This document shows, one piece after another, positions 1 through 6,624 of a DNA stretch of 12,271 nucleotides; within the stretch, counting starts at the first letter, position 1; each line of letters begins with the position of its first letter. The position numbers were made by a program, and so were the translations under genes. This stretch comes from CAIPVR01 sp049316905 (lineage in GTDB: Bacteria > Actinomycetota > Acidimicrobiia > Acidimicrobiales > Microtrichaceae), in contig JBMOJH010000102.1 of assembly GCA_049316905.1 (NCBI GenBank), forward strand, positions 1 through 12,271. The letters run 5' to 3'. Under the pieces are notes generated by a model. The model worked only from the letters and a program-made list of their open reading frames with translations, was not told the origin of the DNA and searched no databases.

Positions 1-1068
1 GAGGACTTCTCGTCCAACCTGGTGAGCGTCCTGCACGACGACGGCACCGGGTGTCCGGTGCCGTTCGCCATGGCGCCGCCGGGGGATCCGGTGCACGTGC
101 TGTCGACCGCCGATCCGCCACTCCACACCCGGCACCGCAAGCTCCTCCAGACCCACCTCAACCCGGCGACGGTGGCCGCGCTCGAGCCGGCGATCGCCCG
201 GATCGTGGACGACCGATTGGCGGTGCTGGTCGGGGTGGGGTCCGTCGACGCCGTGGCTGCGTTCACCGATCAGGTCCCCGCCCGCACCGTCTGCGAGCTC
301 ATCGGGCTCCCGCCCGAGGACGCGTCGATGATCATCGACCTGGTCGTCCGCACGGGTGCCCTGCTCGACGGCGTCACCGACGAAGCGTGCATGACACCCG
401 CCATGCACGCCGCCATCGACCTCACCCGCTACCTCACCGGCAAGCTCGCCGCCGCCATCGAGCGTCCGGCCGAGCAGTCGGGGCTCCTGGCCGTGTTCGC
501 TCAGGCCATCGACGACTCGGTGGTCGGGTTCGGCGAGGTGCGCGACATGCTGGTCGTCCTCGTGGCCGCCGGCTCGGAGACCACCGCCAGCCTGCTCGCC
601 ACTGCGGTGAGGACCCTGGCCGGGGACGCCGAACTCCAGGATCGCCTCCGATCGGACCCGGAGCTGATCCCCGACGCGATCGAGGAGCTGCTCCGTGCCG
701 ACGGACCGTTCCAGTTCCACTACCGCTACGCGCCGTCCGACACGGTGCTCGGCGGGGTGGCCATCCCCGCCCGGAGCCGGGTGCTCCTGATGTGGGCGGC
801 GGCCAACCGACCGGCACCGGGCGCGTCGCCCCCGCCCACACCGGGCGACGACGTCGGCCGGCGCGTCGCCCCGCACTACGCGTTCGGACGCGGCCTGCAC
901 TTCTGCATCGGGGCGCCCGTGGCCCGTCTCGAGGCGCGCGTCGCGCTGGAGCGCCTCCTCGCTGCGACGTCGGACATCTCGCTCGACCCGACCCGGCCGC
1001 CCACCCGCCGGCCCAGCGTCTTCATCCGTCGCCATGCGACCCTGCCCGTGGTGGTGCAGCCCGCATGA
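1..1068 (+). CDS. Cytochrome P450, 5'-truncated by window edge
   Basis: Haem-thiolate monooxygenase. It would hydroxylate or otherwise oxidise a hydrophobic substrate with electrons from a ferredoxin/reductase pair that is not encoded here. The frame is open from base 1, giving 355 visible residues against about 400 for soluble bacterial P450s, so roughly 45-60 N-terminal residues are missing. The GTG at 22 is unlikely to be the real start, because P450-like sequence (DFSSNL) precedes it. Visible landmarks are the C-helix motif DPPLHTRHR (about 112-138), the I-helix oxygen-activation motif AGSETT (568-585), the K-helix ExxR inside EELLR (682-696) and the haem loop FGRGLHFCIG (883-912) with the cysteine ligand at 904-906. 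The loop between ANR (802-810) and the haem loop is oddly proline rich. The gene ends in ATGA, overlapping the TetR gene. Family certain; substrate unknown. Confidence 0.95.
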   Translation, partial: EDFSSNLVSVLHDDGTGCPVPFAMAPPGDPVHVLSTADPPLHTRHRKLLQTHLNPATVAALEPAIARIVDDRLAVLVGVGSVDAVAAFTDQVPARTVCELIGLPPEDASMIIDLVVRTGALLDGVTDEACMTPAMHAAIDLTRYLTGKLAAAIERPAEQSGLLAVFAQAIDDSVVGFGEVRDMLVVLVAAGSETTASLLATAVRTLAGDAELQDRLRSDPELIPDAIEELLRADGPFQFHYRYAPSDTVLGGVAIPARSRVLLMWAAANRPAPGASPPPTPGDDVGRRVAPHYAFGRGLHFCIGAPVARLEARVALERLLAATSDISLDPTRPPTRRPSVFIRRHATLPVVVQPA

Positions 1069-1706
1069 GGGTTCCCGCCGCAGCCGAGGCGCCCGTTGCC
1101 CGGATGGGTCGGCCCCGCGATCAGCGCCTCGACGACGCCATCGTGACGGCGACGATCGAGCTCCTCGGCGAGCGCGGCTACAACCGGCTGTCGCTCGCAG
1201 CGGTGGCCGACCGGGCCGGCACGACCACACCGGCCATCTACCGCCGGTGGCCGTCGAAGGCCGACCTCGTGCTCTCCGCGGTCTTCCGCACCCAGGGCGA
1301 CGACGTCGTCGCCGACACCGGTGATCTCGATGCGGACATCCGGGCCATGGTCCGGTGGAGCCTCGAGAAGTTCGCCAGTCCCGCCGGCCGCGCGGCGCTG
1401 GTCGGCCTGCTCGGCGAACCGGCACGGGAGGGATCCGGGCGGTCCCGGGAACTCGCCGCAGTGTGGGGCCGGACCGACGAACGCCTGGCCCGAGCCGTCG
1501 AACGGGGCGAGATCCGGGCCGGCATCGACACCGACGGTCTGATCCTGCAGCTGGCCGGGCCGGCCCTGCTCGCCACCGCGGTGCACGGTCACGAGGCCGT
1601 CACCGACGAGTGGGTGGAGCGCATCGCCACCGTCATCCTCGACGGAGTCCGAGCACCGTCCCCGACCACGACCGCGGCCCCGTCACGTCGCAGGAGCAGG
1701 CCATGA
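1065..1706 (+). CDS. TetR/AcrR-family transcriptional regulator
   Basis: A 213-residue one-component regulator with an N-terminal DNA-binding helix-turn-helix and a C-terminal ligand/dimerisation domain. The HTH is clear at residues 28-70: a helix with ATIELLGERGYN, then LSLAAVADRAGTTTPAIYRRWPSKADLV, the family's hallmark. The ATG at 1065 overlaps the P450 stop (ATGA), which suggests translational coupling. A second ATG at 1104 (residue 14, MGRPRDQR) matches where many homologues begin, and neither start has a good Shine-Dalgarno, so the first 13 residues are uncertain. The gene sits inside the operon, between the P450 and the sulfotransferase, and overlaps the latter by 4 bases. It would therefore rise and fall with the enzymes it probably represses; the operator should lie upstream of the P450, outside the window. 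Ligand unknown. Confidence 0.93.
   Translation: MRVPAAAEAPVARMGRPRDQRLDDAIVTATIELLGERGYNRLSLAAVADRAGTTTPAIYRRWPSKADLVLSAVFRTQGDDVVADTGDLDADIRAMVRWSLEKFASPAGRAALVGLLGEPAREGSGRSRELAAVWGRTDERLARAVERGEIRAGIDTDGLILQLAGPALLATAVHGHEAVTDEWVERIATVILDGVRAPSPTTTAAPSRRRSRP
1692..1696 (+). promoter_or_regulatory. Ribosome binding site of sulfotransferase
   Basis: AGGAG lies six bases upstream of the ATG at 1703, inside the end of the TetR gene. The open frame runs much further upstream, so this site is what fixes the start at 1703. Confidence 0.75.
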
Positions 1707-2959
1707 CCGAGACCATCCGCATCGACGACCTGCGCGAGCCGCGCCGCAACGCGGACGAGCAGCAGATCTTCGACCTGGCCTGTTCCATGGAGGTCGACCT
1801 GACCGCCGACACCCTGGTCGCGGCGGCGATCCGGCGCACCGGACTGCAGGACTTCGGCGATCCCACCCTGCTCGACCGTCTGGCCGCCCAGGTGGCCGCC
1901 GTCGAGGCCGATGACGGGCTCTCGGGCCTCGGTCGGTTCCTGGTCCGACGCCGGCTGGTGGGATTGCTGGCGGCACGGCTCCGGTTCGAGGACTTCGTTC
2001 GTCGCCACCCCGAGGCGCTGGAGGTCGAGCTGGAACCGCCGGTGATCGTGGTCGGGCTTCCCCGGTCGGGGACGACGCATCTGGTCAACCTGCTCGCCAC
2101 CGACACCCGGTTCCGTTCCATGCCGTGGTGGGAGATCGCCGAGCCGATCCCCGTGCTCGGCGACGGTCCGGCTCGGGACGGGATCGATCCGCGGTACCTC
2201 CGGTCACTCGCCGAGTACGAGGCGTCCCGCGAGGTCTCGCCGCTCACGGCGCTGATGCACGACCGCCCGCCCTCGAGCATCGAGGAGGAGTGCGAGCTGC
2301 TCGACCTCGACCTGTGCACCTACGTGCTCGAGTGGTCCGCCCGGGTGCCGACGTGGCGGGACCACGCCGAGCAGCTCGACCAGTTCGCGCACTACGGCTT
2401 CCTCCGACGGGAGCTGCAGGTGCTCAGCTACCTGCGGGGGCCGAACCGCTGGGTGCTGAAGTGCCCGCAGCACCTGGAGCGCCTGGGCCCGCTGATGGCG
2501 ACGTTCCCGGACGCCACCATCGCGTTCACGCTCCGCGACCCCGTCGCGGTGCTCCAGTCGGCCATCACGATGCTGGCCTACGGCGACCGGAACCGCCGCC
2601 TGGAGATCGATGCCGACGGGCTGGCCGCCTACTGGGTGGACCGGGTCGAACGTCTGCTGCGGGCCGCGGTCCGTGACACGCATCTGATCCCGCCGGCACA
2701 GCGTGTGGACGTCGAGTTCGGGTCGTTCATGGCCGACGACGTGGCCGTGGCGGCCGGTGTGATCGCGACCGCCGGCCTCGAGGTGACCGACGACGTCCGC
2801 GCCGGGCTCGACGCCTACGTGGCCGCCAACCCGCGCGGCCGCGACGGTCGCATCGTCTACGACCTGCGCGCCGACTTCGGCATCGATCCCGCCGAGCTCT
2901 ACGAGCGGTACGCGTTCTACTTCGACGCCTTCCCCCAGATCAGCCCGGAGGTGCGCTGA
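1703..2959 (+). CDS. PAPS-dependent sulfotransferase (long bacterial form)
   Basis: A 418-residue cytosolic enzyme expected to move a sulfuryl group from PAPS to a hydroxyl of a small molecule. The 5'-phosphosulfate loop is GLPRSGTTH (residues 118-126). The 3'-phosphate-binding segment is LRDPVAVLQS (277-286), with the usual Arg and Ser. About 115 mostly helical residues precede the PAPS loop; this extension is typical of the 380-420-residue Sulfotransfer_3-type proteins common in mycobacteria and related actinobacteria and absent from short cytosolic sulfotransferases. The ATG overlaps the TetR stop by 4 bases and has a strong AGGAG site. In Mycobacterium tuberculosis the P450 Cyp128 and sulfotransferase Stf3 act together to make a sulfated menaquinone, a useful precedent for this pairing. 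The acceptor here is unknown. Confidence 0.92.
   Translation: MTETIRIDDLREPRRNADEQQIFDLACSMEVDLTADTLVAAAIRRTGLQDFGDPTLLDRLAAQVAAVEADDGLSGLGRFLVRRRLVGLLAARLRFEDFVRRHPEALEVELEPPVIVVGLPRSGTTHLVNLLATDTRFRSMPWWEIAEPIPVLGDGPARDGIDPRYLRSLAEYEASREVSPLTALMHDRPPSSIEEECELLDLDLCTYVLEWSARVPTWRDHAEQLDQFAHYGFLRRELQVLSYLRGPNRWVLKCPQHLERLGPLMATFPDATIAFTLRDPVAVLQSAITMLAYGDRNRRLEIDADGLAAYWVDRVERLLRAAVRDTHLIPPAQRVDVEFGSFMADDVAVAAGVIATAGLEVTDDVRAGLDAYVAANPRGRDGRIVYDLRADFGIDPAELYERYAFYFDAFPQISPEVR
2947..2951 (+). promoter_or_regulatory. Ribosome binding site of MBL-fold hydrolase
   Basis: GGAGG ends seven bases before the ATG at 2959. It supports 2959 over the in-frame ATG at 2998, which has no such site. Confidence 0.75.
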
Positions 2960-4203
2960 TGACCGGAATCCACCGACTGCGACCGGGGGCCGACGCGATG
3001 TCGGCCGCCACCGACGCCCCCGCGGTCGACCTCGGCGGTGACGTGTGGATGTCGCCGGGCTGGTCGAACAGCTACCTGCTGCCCACCAGCGACGGTCGGG
3101 TCGTGATCAACACCGGGATGGGGTTCGAGGGCCCGTTGCACCGCCGGGCCTATGACGCCGTGGACACGTCGCCGGTCCGCTCCGTCATCCTGACCCAGGG
3201 GCACTACGACCACGTCGGTGGGATCGACGTGGTGAGGGATCCCGACAGCGACGTCATCGCCCAGGCCAACTTCACCATCTGGCGCGACGACAACGAGCGG
3301 CTCGAGTCCTTCCGCTCGCGGAACTCGGCGTTCGCGTTCATGGACGCCATCCTCGCCGCCATGGACTACGCCCGGTCGGTCGGCGTGGGCGCGGTCCCAC
3401 AGGCCCGGCCCGAGCCGACGGTGGTCGTCGACGAGCGGCAGGAGGTGGTGATCGGCGGACGGCGCCTGGAGCTGATTCCCACGCCGGGCGGCGAGACCTT
3501 CGACTCGATGATCGTCTGGCTGCCCGAGTCGAGGACGCTGTTCTCGGGGAACCTCTTCGGTCCGCTGTTCGGGCACGTGCCCAACCTGGTGACCATCCGC
3601 GGCGACCGGTACCGCGACGCCCTCACCTACATCGACTCGCTCGACGTGGTCCTCGAGCTGGCTCCCGAACGACTCATCACCGGACACTTCGACCCGATCC
3701 TCGGTGCCGACGAGATCGCCGGGGAGGTCCGTGCGTTGCAGGAGGCGATGCGGTGGGTTCACGACAGGACCGTCGACGGCATGAACGCCGGCGCAGACGT
3801 CCACACCCTGATGCGCGAGGTCACCCTGCCCGACCACGTCGACGTGGGGGAGGGCTACGGCCAGACGAAGTGGAACGTGCGGGCGATCTGGGAGAACTAC
3901 GCCGGCTGGTTCCACCACCGGTCGACCACCGAGCTCTACGGCGTCCCGCCGCTCGCGATCGCCCCCGACCTGGTGGCGGCGGCGGGCGCGGAGTCGCTGG
4001 TCGACCTGGCCCGGGTGCACCTCGACGCGGGTCGGGCCGTGGAGGCGCTGCAGCTCACCGACATCGTCCTGGCCGACGACGCCGGCCACACCTCGGCACG
4101 GGCGGTGGCCACCGAGGCCCACGAACAGCTGCTCGGGGCGACCACGAACTTCTGGGAGCGGGCCTGGCTGCGCCGGGCGATCACGAAGCTGGCCACCCCG
4201 TGA
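2959..4203 (+). CDS. MBL-fold hydrolase, alkyl-sulfatase-like
   Basis: A 414-residue metallo-beta-lactamase-fold protein built like the SdsA1/BDS1 alkyl sulfatases: an N-terminal metal-binding domain (about 25-250), a linker containing WENYAGWF (311-318), and a helical dimerisation domain (about 334-414) ending in the family-like NFWERAWLRRAITKL. It lacks the C-terminal SCP2-like domain of full-length alkyl sulfatases, and no signal peptide is visible. The metal motif reads TQGHYDHVGG (79-88) where alkyl sulfatases have THxHxDHxGG, so the first zinc histidine is Gln80. H82, D84 and H85 are kept, E179 (in TPGGE) matches the next ligand, and H243 is a candidate last ligand. The AEN segment carrying the bridging glutamate appears replaced by SGN (196-198), while NLVTIRGDRYRDA (209-221) is family-like. 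The fold is secure. Sulfate-ester hydrolysis is inference and the altered site could mean another reaction. It overlaps the sulfotransferase stop by one base (TGATG). Confidence 0.88.
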   Translation: MTGIHRLRPGADAMSAATDAPAVDLGGDVWMSPGWSNSYLLPTSDGRVVINTGMGFEGPLHRRAYDAVDTSPVRSVILTQGHYDHVGGIDVVRDPDSDVIAQANFTIWRDDNERLESFRSRNSAFAFMDAILAAMDYARSVGVGAVPQARPEPTVVVDERQEVVIGGRRLELIPTPGGETFDSMIVWLPESRTLFSGNLFGPLFGHVPNLVTIRGDRYRDALTYIDSLDVVLELAPERLITGHFDPILGADEIAGEVRALQEAMRWVHDRTVDGMNAGADVHTLMREVTLPDHVDVGEGYGQTKWNVRAIWENYAGWFHHRSTTELYGVPPLAIAPDLVAAAGAESLVDLARVHLDAGRAVEALQLTDIVLADDAGHTSARAVATEAHEQLLGATTNFWERAWLRRAITKLATP

Positions 4204-4949
4204 GCGGCTCCGTCACCTTCGACTTCACCGGCACCCGGGTCCTCGTCACCGGCGGGACCAGCGGGATCGGTCACGCGATCGCCGTGGGCTTCGCCGACGC
4301 CGGCGCGGAGGTCACCGTGACCGGAACCCGCGCCGGGGCCGGCGACTACGAGACCGACCTCGACCGGTTCGCCTTCCGCCGGGTCCAGCTGTCCGACCCG
4401 GACTCGATCGACGAGCTGGTCGCATCGCTCGACGCGCTCGACGTGCTGGTCAACAACGCCGGGGCCAACCTGCCCGGGGGCCTCGACGAATGGAGCGCGG
4501 AGGGGTTCGCGGCCTCCGTCGAGCTGAACCTGGTTGGGCCGATGCGGCTCACCACCGCGTGTCGGCGGCTCCTGTTCGCCAGCTCGCAGCCCGGCGGGGC
4601 CAGCGTGGTGAACCTCGCGTCGATGACCGCCTTCCGGGCCACCACGGTGGTGCCGGGCTACGGCTCGGCGAAGGCCGGGGTCGTCAACTGGACGGCGAAC
4701 CTGGCCCGACGCTGGGCGACCCGCGGCGTCCGCGTCAACGCGATCGCACCCGGGGTGATCGACACCCCCATGACCGCACCCATGGCCGCCTTCCCCGAGC
4801 TGCTGGCCGGCGAACTGGCCCACATCCCGATGGGGCGGCTCGGCCGGCCCGACGAGGTGGTGGGCACCGCGCTGTTCCTGTCATCGAACGCAGCCACCTA
4901 CATCACCGGCACCACCGTCGCCGTCGACGGCGGGTACCTGGCCGGCTGA
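4200..4949 (+). CDS. Short-chain dehydrogenase/reductase (SDR)
   Basis: A 249-residue classical SDR, probably an NAD(P)H-linked alcohol dehydrogenase or ketoreductase. It has the cofactor loop TGGTSGIG (17-24), NNAG (85-88), Asn110, and the catalytic Ser141, Tyr154 and Lys158 (YGSAK). Ser and Tyr are 13 residues apart, as usual. The C-terminus is FabG-like: GRLGRPDEV, LSSNAATYITG, VDGGY. Arg44 after strand 2 hints at NADP(H). The GTG start at 4200 overlaps the upstream stop as GTGA; no good Shine-Dalgarno is present, so initiation is probably by coupling to the hydrolase gene. It could oxidise an alcohol produced by the P450 or the sulfatase-like enzyme; this is inference. Confidence 0.93.
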   Translation: MSGSVTFDFTGTRVLVTGGTSGIGHAIAVGFADAGAEVTVTGTRAGAGDYETDLDRFAFRRVQLSDPDSIDELVASLDALDVLVNNAGANLPGGLDEWSAEGFAASVELNLVGPMRLTTACRRLLFASSQPGGASVVNLASMTAFRATTVVPGYGSAKAGVVNWTANLARRWATRGVRVNAIAPGVIDTPMTAPMAAFPELLAGELAHIPMGRLGRPDEVVGTALFLSSNAATYITGTTVAVDGGYLAG

Positions 4950-4963
4950 CCACCCCGACCCCC

Positions 4964-4969
4964 GAGGAG
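4964..4969 (+). promoter_or_regulatory. Ribosome binding site of zinc dehydrogenase
   Basis: GAGGAG is placed five bases before the GTG at 4975, in the 25-base gap after the SDR. It settles the GTG start and allows translation independent of the upstream gene. Confidence 0.8.
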
Positions 4970-4974
4970 CACCA

Positions 4975-5994
4975 GTGCTGCAAGTACGAGTCCACGGTCC
5001 CGACGACGTCCGCGTCGATGAGGTGGACGACCCCGATCCCGGGCCCGCGGATGCCCTGGTGCGGGTCGCGGCGTGCGGCATCTGTGGCAGTGACCTGAGC
5101 TACATCAAGATGGGCGGGGTGGCCGGGCCGGGGGCGGAGCCGCTCTGCCTGGGCCACGAGCTGTCGGGCACCGTCGAGTGGGTCGGTCCCGAGGTGGGAC
5201 GGCTGGCACCCGGAGACCGGGTCGTCCTGCAGCCCGGTGCCAAGGACGACACCCTCTCCAAGTACGGCAGCGGTGGCCCGTTCGGAGGCCTCACCCCGTT
5301 GCTCCGGGTCACCGAGGCCGATCGCCGGCTGCACCGGGTGCCCGACCACGTGCCGCTGGACGTGGCCGCGTTCGCCGAACCCCTCGCCGTGGGCATGCAC
5401 GCCGTCGACCAGGCCGACGTCCGGCCCGGCGACGGCGTGGTCGTGTTCGGCTGCGGCCCGATCGGGCTCGGTGCCGTCGCCACGCTCGTCGACCGCGGCC
5501 ACGACCGGGTCGTCGCCATCGACCTCAGCGCCACCCGCCGCGACCTCGCCCTCGGCCTCGGGGCCCAGGCCGCGCTCGATCCCACCACCACCGACGTGTG
5601 GGAGGAGCTGAAGTCCCTGCACGGCACCAGCCCGTACATGTTCGGTCCGACGGCGTCGACGGCCGCGTTCATCGAGGCGTCGGGGGCCGACCAGGTCATC
5701 ACCGACGTCATCGACAACGCCGCGGTGGGCGCCCGCCTGTCGGTCGTGGCGCTCCACTACCGGCCGATCAGGACCAGCTTCCTGACCGTCCTCATGAAGG
5801 AACTCACGCTGCGCGGCTCCATCGAGTACCCGGACCGGTTCGAGGACTCGGTCGATCTCATCGCCCGCCGGGACCTCTCGTCGCTCATCACCCACCGCTT
5901 CGAGCTCGACCGCTTCCACGACGCGCTGGCCACTCTCGACGGCTCCAAGGACTGCGGCAAGGTGCTGGTCACCATCGACCCGTCCCAGTGGTGA
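4975..5994 (+). CDS. Zinc-type medium-chain alcohol dehydrogenase
   Basis: A 339-residue MDR enzyme that would interconvert an alcohol and a carbonyl with NAD(P). The catalytic zinc site is visible: Cys37 in GICGSD, His61-Glu62 in LGHELSG, and a glutamate in FAEPLAVGMHA. The Rossmann loop is FGCGPIGLG (158-166). The four closely spaced cysteines of a structural zinc lobe are missing; that stretch (about 88-110) reads as a Gly/Ser-rich loop around DDTLSKYGSGGPFGG. This points to the threonine/butanediol-dehydrogenase-like branch that lacks structural zinc. It is the last gene of the operon, and the next gene converges on it. With the SDR it gives the cluster two alcohol-oxidising enzymes of unrelated folds. 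Substrate unknown. Confidence 0.92.
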   Translation: MLQVRVHGPDDVRVDEVDDPDPGPADALVRVAACGICGSDLSYIKMGGVAGPGAEPLCLGHELSGTVEWVGPEVGRLAPGDRVVLQPGAKDDTLSKYGSGGPFGGLTPLLRVTEADRRLHRVPDHVPLDVAAFAEPLAVGMHAVDQADVRPGDGVVVFGCGPIGLGAVATLVDRGHDRVVAIDLSATRRDLALGLGAQAALDPTTTDVWEELKSLHGTSPYMFGPTASTAAFIEASGADQVITDVIDNAAVGARLSVVALHYRPIRTSFLTVLMKELTLRGSIEYPDRFEDSVDLIARRDLSSLITHRFELDRFHDALATLDGSKDCGKVLVTIDPSQW

Positions 5995-6064
5995 CCGCCG
6001 ATGACCGAACTTCTGGGTGCACCGGTAGCAGGACCGGGCCGCCGGCGGTAGGGCGACCGCTCGA

Positions 6065-6475
6065 TCAGCGCGGCTGGCAGTGCACCACCACGGCCTGTCG
6101 GTCGCGCTCGGACCCCGTGGCACCGCCGAACAGGCGAGCTGTCTTGGGGAAGCGCGCCAGGTAGGCGTCGAGCAGCGGGGCGACGGCGTCGGGGTCCTCG
6201 GCGCCGACCACGGCGCGACCGACCATGGGGAGCCACTCACCCCGGACAAGGACGTCGAGGTCACGCTCGGCGCGGAAGTTCCGCCACCACGTCTTCTTCC
6301 CGGGAGTGCCGACCAGGATCACCAGCCCCTCATCGAGACGGGCGTACTGCGTGGGCGTCTCGTGGGTCGCACCGGTCCGCCGGCCGCGGTAGCGCACCAC
6401 GTCGGTCGAGCCGGAGAGCAGCCGGTGCGCCGGCGACGCCAGGATTACCCGGACCACACGGTTCGCCACGGTCAC
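6065..6475 (-). CDS. Ddn-like F420-dependent nitroreductase/quinone reductase
   Basis: A 136-residue split-barrel protein of the deazaflavin-dependent nitroreductase family, which uses reduced F420 to reduce quinones and, promiscuously, nitro compounds. Support: the family-length single domain; VRYRGRRTGATHETP (27-41), matching the usual TxGRKSG-type segment; then GKKTWWRNFRAERDLDVLVRG (59-79), matching the Trp/Asn segment of the family; then the C-terminal strands. The start is GTG at 6475. A TAGGAT box six bases upstream suggests a leaderless transcript, though the same AGGA could serve as a weak ribosome binding site. The gene converges on the dehydrogenase with a 70-base gap. The exact electron acceptor cannot be told, and the F420 preference is by family only. 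Confidence 0.85.
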   Translation of the reverse strand: MTVANRVVRVILASPAHRLLSGSTDVVRYRGRRTGATHETPTQYARLDEGLVILVGTPGKKTWWRNFRAERDLDVLVRGEWLPMVGRAVVGAEDPDAVAPLLDAYLARFPKTARLFGGATGSERDRQAVVVHCQPR

Positions 6476-6481
6476 GGGCTG

Positions 6482-6487
6482 ATCCTA
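6482..6487 (-). promoter_or_regulatory. Candidate -10 box of Ddn-like gene
   Basis: TAGGAT on the minus strand fits the TAnnnT pattern and ends six bases before the GTG at 6475. Transcription would therefore start at or within a base or two of the start codon. No convincing -35 was found. Confidence 0.45.
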
Positions 6488-6550
6488 CGTTCCGCAACGA
6501 GTTGGCGACAGCCGCCAACGACGCCGCCCACGACGGCTGCCCACGGGCCC

Positions 6551-6580
6551 GGCCGTCGCCGGCCGTCGCCGGCCGCCGCC
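6551..6580. repeat. Three tandem 10-bp units
   Basis: GGCCGTCGCC occurs twice in a row and then once with a single change (GGCCGCCGCC). The array lies in the 149-base gap between the Ddn-like gene and the hydrolase gene. It may be a replication-slippage product; no function is visible. Confidence 0.7.
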
Positions 6581-6583
6581 GGC

Positions 6584-6609
6584 GCCCGCGGACGAGCGCG
6601 ACCGCGGGC
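6584..6609 (-). terminator. Candidate hairpin terminator of hydrolase gene
   Basis: GCCCGCGG (6584-6591) and CCGCGGGC (6602-6609) can form an 8-bp perfect stem around a 10-base loop. It lies about 15 bases past the stop codon of the hydrolase gene on the minus strand. No T-rich tract follows, as is common in high-GC actinobacteria. Confidence 0.4.
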
Positions 6610-6624
6610 CGTACGCCGGCCCCG

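Noticed and set aside
434..841. Minus-strand open frame opposite the P450
   Set aside because: It is Arg/Pro/Gly-rich with no recognisable motif and lies entirely opposite a clear P450. Long antisense frames are expected at this G+C content.
2917..4122. 401-codon minus-strand frame opposite the MBL gene
   Set aside because: Its length is striking, but the translation is low-complexity and the plus strand carries unmistakable family motifs, overlaps and a ribosome binding site.
6001..6051. 16-codon ORF (MTELLGAPV...) after the dehydrogenase
   Set aside because: It is very short, has no ribosome binding site and lies in a 70-base convergent gap; nothing supports translation.
4903..6264. 453-codon minus-strand frame opposite the zinc dehydrogenase
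   Set aside because: It is a shadow: no motifs, and it covers the convergent ends of two well-supported genes.
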